Positions 28,336 through 37,000 of a DNA stretch of 64,000 bases are shown piece after piece. Origin of the DNA: Hymenobacter nitidus (lineage in GTDB: Bacteria > Bacteroidota > Bacteroidia > Cytophagales > Hymenobacteraceae); NCBI RefSeq assembly GCF_020447315.1, contig NZ_JAJADQ010000001.1, positions 718,909 to 782,908 of the forward strand, in the 5' to 3' direction. The notes under the pieces are model-generated. The model made no database searches. It saw nothing but the letters and a program-made list of their open reading frames with translations, and was not told where the DNA came from. The position numbers and the translations under genes were made by a program. Positions within the stretch are counted from its first letter, which is position 1. Each line of letters begins with the position of its first letter.

Positions 28336-30756
28336 TTAGTTGCTGAGCTGCCAGGCGGCTTCTTTGCAGGCGGCCTTTGCTTCCCGTTCGGAGGCGTAGA
28401 AATGCAGCTCATAATAGTTGCCTTTCTGCCAGTCGTCGATAAAATCGGTGTAGTGCGGGCTGCCCACGTTGCCTGACTGCCCGCCGGGGTAGATACCATA
28501 GGCTTTAGGCTTGTCGCCCAGCTCCACAATCATGCGCCAGGAAGGGCCCCAGTTTTTGGATACCGCGTTGATAGCCTCCGGATTACCGGCCGATTCAATG
28601 TCTTTGCGGCTAAAAGCGGCCAGGGTCGAGAGGTGGGTCACGTTTACCTTGTTTACCTGCCCCCACTCCGGCGACGCGCCTTCCTTCACCCTTTCCTCGA
28701 TGCGCGCCACGGCGTCCACGAACGAAGACTGCACAATGGTAGCAGCCGTTTCCCGGGTGGCGGTGTTGATGCGGTTGAAATACGGATGTTGCGGGTCGCG
28801 GGCCAGCAGCTGCAGCAGCACCTCGTCTTTGGGTGCCTGGGCATAGAAGGAGTAGCTGCGCAGCTCATCCCAGGTGTAGTCCTCCACGTTGTCCCACCAC
28901 AGATCAAACAGGATGGCGGTAGTGCTCTGCTGGCTGTAGTCGCCGCGCCAGTTTTCAATGGCGGCCAGGAACTTCCGCTGCGACGCATTCAGAGCTGTGC
29001 GGTCGAGGGCGGCCAGTAGCACCGGCATGGCCTGGGCCGCAAAGCCGTTGGTGTTGTCGAGCTGCATTTTCTCCATTTTGGCCACATCAAACTGATTGTC
29101 GGCAGCCAACAGGGTTTGGATACGGGCGGCGCGGGTTTCGCTGTAGTATCCACTGTAGTAATAGGGGTAGGCCGCGCCGGTGGGCCGGTTATTAGCCGAG
29201 AACAGGTAGCCACTGCCGGGGTTGTGGCTTTCCGGCAGGCTGTCTTTGGGAATGTAGCTGGTAGGCAGGTGCGACTTCTTGGTACCGTCGAGCACGAAAC
29301 GGCCCTGCCCGGCCCACTTGCGGGCAATCTTACCTTGGTGCGTAATGGCAATATCGTCGTTTTTGCCCGCGAAAATGAAGTTCTGCACCGGGCAGGCGTA
29401 GTGGCTGATGGCGGCTTTGTAGTCCTGGTAGTTGGCCGCCGTATTCAGCTTGATAAAGGTCAGGATTTCGTTGGCCGGGTTGTGCAGCTCCCAGCGCAGG
29501 GCGTAGTTCAGCATCTCGGGCTTCTGCTGGAAGCGCCGGTCCATCACGATGGGGCCGTGCACGGTGGAGTACACTGTATCGTAGAGCGTGGCCGCGTCGC
29601 GCACCTTTATTTCCTCCACGCGGGCCGTGGTTTTGAGCCACTTCCCGTCGAACTCATACGCCGAATAGTTGTCGGCAATTTTGAGCTTGTACCAGTCTTT
29701 CACGTCGGTGGCGCCGTTGGTCGTGCCCCAGGCAATAGCGGAGTTGAAGCCCACAATGATGGCCGGCGCGCCCGGAATCGAGACGCCGTACACGTTGATG
29801 CCGGGCGCCGCAAGCTGCATTTCGAGCCAGATGGCCGGCAACGACAAGCTCAGGTGCAGGTCGTTGCAGAGAATCGGATTGCCCGACTTGGTTTTCTTGC
29901 CCGATACCACCCAGTTGTTGCTGCCCAGCTTGGCGTTGTACTCACTGGGCGTCACGGTGGTGAGCCCCTCCAGGAAGGCGTAGTTCAGGTAGCCGAGCGA
30001 GTCGGAGTTCGTAGCGCGGTGCTGGGCCAGCTGGGCGGTGGCGCGCTGAGTCAGCGGCGAGTTGTCGGGAGTCCATTCCGGATATACCCGGTCGAAATCC
30101 TTGCCCAGGGCCAAGCGCATGCTCGACATGGCCATGTCCTCTTCGTAGCCGCTCAGGGCAGTAGCCATGTACTTCATAATCAGCACGGTCTTCAGCTTCG
30201 ACCACGGCTCGGGCCTGGTGGCAAACACCTTGTACTCAACCGGGTAGTCCTTGTAGTGCAGCTGGCTGATGTAGGCGTTGACGCCTTTAGTGTAGGCCGT
30301 CAGCACCTGGTTGGTCTGGCTGTCCTGCTCGATGAAGGCCAACGACTTCTTCGCCGCTTCCAGAATGCCCAGCCGCCGCTGCAGCCGGTCTTTATCCAGG
30401 TACTTGGCCCCGAACACCTCGGCCAGGCGGCCGGCCGAGGCGTAGGTCACGAAGTCCATCTGCCAGAGGCGCAGCGAGGCCGTGACGTAGCCTTGGGCAA
30501 AGAACATATCCGCCTGGTCGCCGGCGAAAATGTGCGGCACTTCCCGCTCGTCGAAGTACACCTGCACCGGGCGCTGCAGCGCGCCCAGCTGCGTGGCCAG
30601 GGCGCGGCCCGTAGGCTTTTCGTTTTGGGCCAGCCCCACGAAGGGGTCGAACAGGGGGCCCAGGGCCGGCACGTCGCCGATATTACGCGACAAGACCATT
30701 ACGATCAGGCTCACAATCAGGACAGGAAACAGGAAGGCTATACTCGGTGCTTTCAT
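28336..30756 (-). CDS. penicillin acylase family (Ntn) hydrolase, end of NRPS cluster
   Basis: An 806-residue precursor from the ATG at 30756 (MKAPSIAFLFPVLIV, an N-terminal membrane or signal segment). The first part carries the alpha-chain segment 'VQVYFDEREVPHIFAGDQADMFF'. Self-cleavage is expected at Gly278-Ser279 in 'LGSNNWVVSG', leaving Ser279 as the N-terminal nucleophile of the beta chain. Family members hydrolyse amides in the periplasm: beta-lactam side chains, acyl-homoserine lactones, or the fatty acyl tail of siderophore precursors (PvdQ). Its place 105 bases after the PPTase on the same strand suggests maturation or inactivation of the peptide product. Confidence 0.85.
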   Translation of the reverse strand: MKAPSIAFLFPVLIVSLIVMVLSRNIGDVPALGPLFDPFVGLAQNEKPTGRALATQLGALQRPVQVYFDEREVPHIFAGDQADMFFAQGYVTASLRLWQMDFVTYASAGRLAEVFGAKYLDKDRLQRRLGILEAAKKSLAFIEQDSQTNQVLTAYTKGVNAYISQLHYKDYPVEYKVFATRPEPWSKLKTVLIMKYMATALSGYEEDMAMSSMRLALGKDFDRVYPEWTPDNSPLTQRATAQLAQHRATNSDSLGYLNYAFLEGLTTVTPSEYNAKLGSNNWVVSGKKTKSGNPILCNDLHLSLSLPAIWLEMQLAAPGINVYGVSIPGAPAIIVGFNSAIAWGTTNGATDVKDWYKLKIADNYSAYEFDGKWLKTTARVEEIKVRDAATLYDTVYSTVHGPIVMDRRFQQKPEMLNYALRWELHNPANEILTFIKLNTAANYQDYKAAISHYACPVQNFIFAGKNDDIAITHQGKIARKWAGQGRFVLDGTKKSHLPTSYIPKDSLPESHNPGSGYLFSANNRPTGAAYPYYYSGYYSETRAARIQTLLAADNQFDVAKMEKMQLDNTNGFAAQAMPVLLAALDRTALNASQRKFLAAIENWRGDYSQQSTTAILFDLWWDNVEDYTWDELRSYSFYAQAPKDEVLLQLLARDPQHPYFNRINTATRETAATIVQSSFVDAVARIEERVKEGASPEWGQVNKVNVTHLSTLAAFSRKDIESAGNPEAINAVSKNWGPSWRMIVELGDKPKAYGIYPGGQSGNVGSPHYTDFIDDWQKGNYYELHFYASEREAKAACKEAAWQLSN

Positions 30757-30861
30757 CGTCGGGGGCAGGATTTGCCTGCCATGCTCCACGTAAGAGTGGG
30801 GTTAGAAATAAGGGATACAGACACTAGCTATAAGGATATGCGGGCGGCGCACCGGGGCGCC

Positions 30862-31542
30862 TCAGGCCTCTTTCAGCGCGTACGCTGCCGGGTGGCCCAT
30901 TGTGGCAATGGCGCTGGCAAACACTTCCTGCAGCTCAATGGAGGTGATATTCTCGCTGGTGCAGAGGTAGGAAACGTAGCCGGGGTCGATGGAAAGCGGG
31001 TGAAAAAGCCACTTCTCGTTCTTGTAGGCCACTATTTCGTCGATGCAGCTGAACTCCTGCCAGCCCTCCACGATGCCCGTGCCAATGGCCTTGAGAATGG
31101 CCTCCTTTTTAACCCAGATGTTGAAGAAGCTCAGCTGCTTGTCTTCCGACTTGCGGACGTAGGCCTGCTCGTCGGGGTGGAAGTAGGCAATCAGGCTCTG
31201 GTAGTCCACCTCGGTCTGCTTCTCGATGTCTACGCCGATGTCCTCGTCGCTGTAGGCGAAAATCACCCATTTGCCGGCGTGCGAAATGTTGAACGGAAAC
31301 CAGCCGGCCACGAAGGGCTTGTGGTTTTCGTCCTTTTTCCAGGCCGCCATCAACTCGTCGCTGCCGGTGGTTTCGAGCAGGCAGTAGCGCAGCATCAGGC
31401 GGGCCAGGAGGCGGTGCTTCTGGTCGTCGGCAAACTTGTAGCGCAGAATGTCGCCGTGCATAGCGAAGGGCAGAAAATCCAGATAATGAGCAATTTCATT
31501 ATCCTCCAGGCACTCAGTATTTGTATACAGGAGTCGTAGCAT
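30862..31542 (-). CDS. Sfp-type 4'-phosphopantetheinyl transferase
   Basis: A 226-residue enzyme that loads phosphopantetheine on carrier domains. Diagnostic motifs are present: 'FNISHAGKW' (about 84-92), 'GVDIE' at 103-107 (Mg-binding Asp and Glu) and W143-V-K-K-E-A-I-L-K151. The full two-lobe length is of the Sfp/Gsp group rather than AcpS. Its start overlaps the end of the type II thioesterase gene by 29 bases, a sign of translational coupling. It should activate the T domains of the four NRPSs and the free-standing carrier protein. Confidence 0.95.
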   Translation of the reverse strand: MLRLLYTNTECLEDNEIAHYLDFLPFAMHGDILRYKFADDQKHRLLARLMLRYCLLETTGSDELMAAWKKDENHKPFVAGWFPFNISHAGKWVIFAYSDEDIGVDIEKQTEVDYQSLIAYFHPDEQAYVRKSEDKQLSFFNIWVKKEAILKAIGTGIVEGWQEFSCIDEIVAYKNEKWLFHPLSIDPGYVSYLCTSENITSIELQEVFASAIATMGHPAAYALKEA

Positions 31543-32239
31543 AGCAGCTTTGGATTATCTCAGCCATTCGGCGAGGGTGTTGATGAATAAAGAAATGGTT
31601 GCCGGGCAGTACCTCCGAGGTAAAATCGGTGGTGGTGTACTGTTCCCAGTTGCCGATGGCCGGCGTGGTGGCTTCCTCGCTGCCCATCACGGCGTAGATG
31701 GGTGTTTGGATGGGCAGAAAAGGTCCCAGCTGGTTGCGCTCCACCACTTCAAAGTCGGAGCGGATGATGGGCTCGAAAAAGTCGAATACCTCGTCGTTTT
31801 CCAGGATTTCCAGGGGTAGCCCGCCCAGGCTCTGCAGTTCCAGCTTCAGCTCGGGCTTGGGCATCAGGTGCCGGATTTTGCGGTCGTTCTGCATCAGGGA
31901 AGGGCCCGAGCTGCCGCTGATAATGATGTGCAGGGGGGCCTTGTGGGCCTTCTCGAGCAGCCCGGCCACCCGGAAGGCCAGGCGGGCCCCCATGCTGTGC
32001 CCGTAGATCAGGAACTTGGAAGGCGAAAAGGCGTCGAGGGCCAGCACCTGCATAATCTGATTGTACATGTCCTTGGCGGCCTGCTCAAAGTCACGGATGA
32101 GCGGCTCGCGCATGCGCCGGCCCCGGCCGGGCAACTCCAGCGGGAAGACCTCAAACTCGCTTAGATGGGGTAGCAGGAATTGAAACGAGAAGCAGTTGCC
32201 ACCGGCAAAATGCATCAGAAATAACTTAGTTTTTTTCAT
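31514..32239 (-). CDS. type II (editing) thioesterase
   Basis: A 241-residue alpha/beta hydrolase of the GrsT/SrfD type that removes wrong or stalled acyl groups from carrier domains. From the ATG at 32239 (MKKTKLFLMHFAGG) it has the family's 'LELPGRGRRMREP' segment, the catalytic Ser82 in G-H-S-M-G, and the His in 'LPGNHFFIHQHP' (about 219). It lies between the exporter and the PPTase and overlaps the latter. Confidence 0.93.
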   Translation of the reverse strand: MKKTKLFLMHFAGGNCFSFQFLLPHLSEFEVFPLELPGRGRRMREPLIRDFEQAAKDMYNQIMQVLALDAFSPSKFLIYGHSMGARLAFRVAGLLEKAHKAPLHIIISGSSGPSLMQNDRKIRHLMPKPELKLELQSLGGLPLEILENDEVFDFFEPIIRSDFEVVERNQLGPFLPIQTPIYAVMGSEEATTPAIGNWEQYTTTDFTSEVLPGNHFFIHQHPRRMAEIIQSCYATTPVYKY

Positions 32240-32318
32240 AGAGCGAGCTATTAAACAACAGTGAGCGAGAGACTTGAACCTCACCTGACAGAAAGAAAAG
32301 TAGTGGGGCTAGTGCCGG

Positions 32319-33947
32319 CTATAGCGTGCTGAGCACCTCTTCCTCTTCCCTGACCAGCTTCCCGTATTCCATTTTGTAGAGCGTATCGGCACAGGTATAG
32401 TATTTATCGTCGTGGGTAATGGCGATAATCGTGAAGCCGGCTTCTTTCAGCTCGGGCACAATCTGGGTGTAGAACTTCTTGCGGAAATACGGGTCCTGGT
32501 CGGCAGCCCACTCGTCGAGCACCAGCAGGGGCTTGGCTTCGAGCAGGGCCGTAATCAGGGCCAGGCGCTTGCGCTGCCCTGTGGAAAGGTGGGTGGTCGA
32601 GAAGCGGCCATTTTCGACCGTGACCTTGGCGTCTATTTCGAACAGGCGCAGGTAGTAGGCCAGCTTGTCTTCGTCGAGCTGGTCGATGCCGTAGAACTCG
32701 TCGAAGAGGTAGAAGTCGCTGAACACCACCCCGAACAGAGCCGAGTACGACTGGCTGTGCTGCTCGTCGATCAGATAGCCATTGTAGTACACGCCGCCGC
32801 TGGCTGGCAGCAGCAGCCCTAGCAGGGCCGAGACAAACGTCGTTTTGCCGCTGCCGTTGCCGCCGTTGATGAACACCACCTCCCCCCTACTGATGGTAAA
32901 GTTGACGGGCCCGATTTCGAAGCTGCCCTGCGCGGCGCTGCCGTACTGAAACGTCAGGTCGCGGGCCGAAATGGTTTCGAAGTCGCCCAGGGCCTGCTGC
33001 AGATCCACTAGCTCGCCCAGGGGCTTTTCGCTGAGTAGATCGGCCTGGAGCTTGGCAATACGGTCGGAGGATATTTTGGCCTGCAGCAGGTTGGGCAGCA
33101 GCACCATGATGGTTTCGACCGAGCTGAGCACGTAGAGCAGAATAAAGAGGAAGCTAACCGTGTCGGTGGGGGCAATATTCCAGGCCGCGCCGCAGTAGAG
33201 CAGAATGGCGCCGATGAGCAGGTAGAACATGGTTTGGCCCGTAATCTGGTTGTTGAGCAACCCCACGAAGGCCGTTTCCTGATTTACCACCGACTCGTCA
33301 GCAATCCGGGCAATCTTCTTGTCGTAAATCCGCCGGCCCTTTTTGGTGTCCATGTAGATTTCCTTGAAGCCGCCCAGAATGGCGTTGAAGTAGAACATGA
33401 ACCGGTCTTCCAGGGCCCGCGCCTGCTTGAAGGCCTCGTTGTTGCGGCGCGCATTGAACTGGTAGAGGAGCGTGGCCAGCACGATAACCGACAAGCTTAC
33501 CAGAAACAGGGGCAGTGAGACCGTGGCCATATACACCAGGCAGGCCGCCACAATGATGATGGCCGTGGCGAACTGAATGATGTTCAGCGAGGCATTGGTG
33601 AGCATGTTGATGTCGCGCACCAGGGCCGTGTGCACCAGGTCTTTGCGGCTGCTGAGCTGCTGAAAGTTCGACTTCAGCACCAAGAAGATAATGTCCTTGC
33701 GCAGCGACCAGAACAGGCTTTGGGAAAACCGGATAATGGCCAGGGCCAGCACCCGCCGCGTCCAGACAAACAGGACGACGATCAGCAGAAACAGCAGCGT
33801 ATACGTCTGGTTGATAGCGCCGTAGCCCTGGGTCATCAGCTGCCCGATGACGCGGTTGACGAAGGTCAGGAACAGAAAGCTCGTCCCGCCTGATAAGAAG
33901 CTCAGGAAAATAAACCGAATAAGAGTACTGAATTTCAGTTGCGACAT
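32319..33947 (-). CDS. cyclic-peptide-type ABC exporter (fused membrane and ATPase domains)
   Basis: A 542-residue half-transporter from the ATG at 33947 (MSQLKFSTLIRFIF). About five to six membrane helices occupy residues 1-300. The ATPase domain follows, with Walker A 'INGGNGSGKTTF', signature L-S-T-G-Q, Walker B 'LLVLDEW' and a switch His in 'AITHDDKYY'. The layout matches the SyrD/PvdE-like exporters that move NRPS products to the periplasm. Note the signature reads LSTGQ rather than LSGGQ. Located between NRPS-4 and the thioesterase. Confidence 0.88.
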   Translation of the reverse strand: MSQLKFSTLIRFIFLSFLSGGTSFLFLTFVNRVIGQLMTQGYGAINQTYTLLFLLIVVLFVWTRRVLALAIIRFSQSLFWSLRKDIIFLVLKSNFQQLSSRKDLVHTALVRDINMLTNASLNIIQFATAIIIVAACLVYMATVSLPLFLVSLSVIVLATLLYQFNARRNNEAFKQARALEDRFMFYFNAILGGFKEIYMDTKKGRRIYDKKIARIADESVVNQETAFVGLLNNQITGQTMFYLLIGAILLYCGAAWNIAPTDTVSFLFILLYVLSSVETIMVLLPNLLQAKISSDRIAKLQADLLSEKPLGELVDLQQALGDFETISARDLTFQYGSAAQGSFEIGPVNFTISRGEVVFINGGNGSGKTTFVSALLGLLLPASGGVYYNGYLIDEQHSQSYSALFGVVFSDFYLFDEFYGIDQLDEDKLAYYLRLFEIDAKVTVENGRFSTTHLSTGQRKRLALITALLEAKPLLVLDEWAADQDPYFRKKFYTQIVPELKEAGFTIIAITHDDKYYTCADTLYKMEYGKLVREEEEVLSTL

Positions 33948-34056
33948 CGCAATAAGGGTGAATAGGTAAAAGCACTTTATCCTGTGCCCGGTGGGGCAGG
34001 TCATCGTAATTCCACTTGCTCGGTGGCAGCTGCTACACGCCGCAAGGCGTGGGGGG

Positions 34057-37000
34057 CTAAATGGTCATTGTCACCAGCTCATCGGCGCTTTCCTCGGCGG
34101 CTTCCACGGCGGCCGGCAGGGGCTGGCTGTGCATGCGCGACAAGGGGGCCTGGGTGCTTTCGGTGATGAGCTGTACAATGGGCAGAATCGAGTCTTCCCA
34201 GCCTTCGAACTTCTCGGTGCAGGGGTATTTCCACTCCAGCTTCACCGCATCCTTGTAGGCCTTGCAGTCCAGAATCAGGCGGTAGTTGCTGAGCACGGCG
34301 GCGTTGTTGCCAATCAGCTTCACTTCCTTGGCCTGGGGGCCGCTGGCCGGGTAGGCGTGGGCCAGGTGGTCGAAGTAGTTGAAGCGCACCTGCACGAAGT
34401 CGCCCAGCGTTTTCTGGCAGGCCGCGTGCAGGGCCTTTTCCATCTCGACGTAGGGTATCTGCTGGTGTAGGCGCCCTTCGTAGTACACCTCCATCACCTG
34501 CTTGCATACCTCCCCAAAGCTCATGTGCTCGTTCAGGCGCAGCTTGATGGGGAGCTTGTTGGCAATGACACCGACAAGCTGGGGCACGGCAATGCCGGGA
34601 ATCAGCTGGTCGCGGCCGTTGGAGAAGATATCGACGATGGTTTCGGCCGCGCCGCTGCGGGCGTAGAGCGTCAGGGCAAATGCCGTGAGGAAGAAGCTGC
34701 TCAGGTCAATTTCATAGGCCTTGCAGAAGGCCAGAATCCGCTCATGGCTGTCGCCCTGCACTACCTGGCTGATGCGGAACAGATAGTCGAAGCTTTCTTC
34801 CGCACCCTGGTTCTCCACCAAAGGAGCCGAGTTTTCGAAGCCGGCCAGGTTGGTCGTCCAGTACGCCAGCTGCTGGCGGGCCGTGGCCGAGCGCATAAAC
34901 CCATTCTGCCACTGAATGTAGTCCCAGTAGCGCGGGGCCGCCTGCACGTAGTGCTGCAGCTGCTCAGCCTGCCCCCGCATCAGCGACTCAATCAGCTGGA
35001 TGAGCAGCTGGTTGGAGGCGCCATCGGTAACGGCGTGGTGAATCACAATCTGGCAGCGGGCTACCTGCGCATCGTGCACGACTACAAAGCGCACGAATTG
35101 CGGGTCGGTGAAGGTAAAGGGCTGGTGTACTTCCTGTTGAAACACGCTTTCGGTAAGGGCCGCGCTACTGGCGTTTTTCACCAGGTGCCGGCGTACATCG
35201 GGCACGACACTAGCGGCCGGAGCCACCCGCTGGAAAATCTCGCCGTGCCGCCGCTCAAACCGCACCCGCAAAACGTCGAGAGCCGAGAGAAACTGCGTGC
35301 ACAGGGTTTGGAACAGCTCCACGCTGGCCGTTGGAAACACGAATTCGGGCAGCACACCCCGGCTTTGGTCGATGTCGCCGCTACGGAAGAAGTACTGCTG
35401 GTTGTAGGAGAGTTTGAAGAGGGGGCCCTGCGCCGCCACCCGGGCCGTGCAATAGTCCAGCGCCTGGCGCAGCTCAGCCTCGAAGGAGAAACGGAGGGCG
35501 TCAATCATCGACGCGGGGTAGCAGTCAGGGGCGTAATGCAGCGTCACTTGTAGCCCGTCGTCGAGCAGAGTAGCCGTCAGGCCCAGGCCGTTTGGCAATT
35601 CCGCTTCGGTGCCCGCTGCAAATTGTGCCGCCAGGAAAGGCGAACCGGCCAACGTGGGAGCAAAAGTGGCTTCCTGGTAGGCAAAGTGAAACGGCAGCGG
35701 CTCGGCCGAAACACCCTGGGCCGCCGGGCTGGCTGCATATCCGGCTCCGTTGCCGGGCACTTGCTCCAGGTGGTAGCGCACGGCGTCCAAGGCGGTATCC
35801 CAGGCCGCAAACTCGTTCAGCGCCAGCCAAACGGGGTACTGCACTGTGAAATTGCCAATGGAGCCGGCGCTGTCTGGTGCGGCGCTGTCCTCTTGCCGGG
35901 CCGAGGCTCCGAGGGTCACCGCGGCGGCGGCCAGCCCCAGCTCCGTGCGCAGGGCCCGGAGAAAGGCAGCCAGCACCACGTGGGAAGAAGAAGTAGCAAA
36001 GGCCTGGTTGGCAGTTGTCAGCACCGACTTGGTTATGGCGCCCAGCGTCCACTGCACCTGCTGGGTAGCTGGTGCCGCTGCCGGGCCGGCGCAGGCTTCG
36101 GTGGTAGCGTGCCAGTACGGCTGCTCCTTAGCGGCTGCTTCGCTGGTAGAGTAAGTAGCCAGCTCTTCCGTCCAGAGCTGAAAGGCGGTGGCTTTGGAGG
36201 TCAGGGCAAGGGCCGTATTCTGCTCAGCCTGGGCAAACAGGGTCGCCATATCGGCTACCAGCACCTGCCAGGAGGCGGCGTCTATCAGCGCCCCGTGCGC
36301 CACGATTCCTACCCGGTCGGCGTCGGCCCGGCGAAACACCAGGAACTTGACGGCCGGAATTCCCTGCCCCAGCTCTTCCTGCCGGGCGGCGGCCAGAATC
36401 TGATGCTCGTGCTCGGCCGCTTCTGCCACCGAAATGGCTTGGTGGTCGAAGTACGCCACCGCCGGCTTGGCCGTGGGCGGGATCTCCAGCTGCCACTGCC
36501 CGCTGGCCTGCACCAGCGCGCCGCGTAGCACGTCGTGGTGGCTGAGCAGCTTCTCCAGCACCTGGGTCAGCATGGTTTCGGAGAGCAGCCCGCGGGCCTG
36601 CACTACCACGGCGGGGTGCCGCGGGGCGGGCTGTTGCAGCAGGCGCTGCTGGTTGGGGGTCAGGGCAACGGTCTGGTTTTGCTTGGCAGGCGCCACGGCC
36701 TGAGCCGCGTCATCGTTGAGCACGGCGGCCTGCTCTTCCAGCACCAGGTTTTCGAGGAAGTCGCGGGTGGAAATCTTGTAGCCGTCGGTGCGCAGCTTCA
36801 GAATCACCTGAATGGCCGACAGCGAGGTGCCGCCCATGTCGATGAAGTTGTCTTTTACCCCGATGGTGTCGCGGTGCAGCACTTCCTTCCAGATTTCTAT
36901 CAACTTGGCTTCCCGGGAGTTGCGGGCTCCCACGTGCTGCTGGCTGCTGGTCAGGGCATTGGTTTTGGGGTCGGGCAGCGCCCCTTTGTTCACCTTGCCG

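Noticed and set aside
29116..31539. An 807-residue plus-strand ORF opposite the acylase and PPTase
   Set aside because: It is a shadow of two well-supported minus-strand genes; His/Val/Gly-biased composition is typical of antisense frames in GC-rich DNA.
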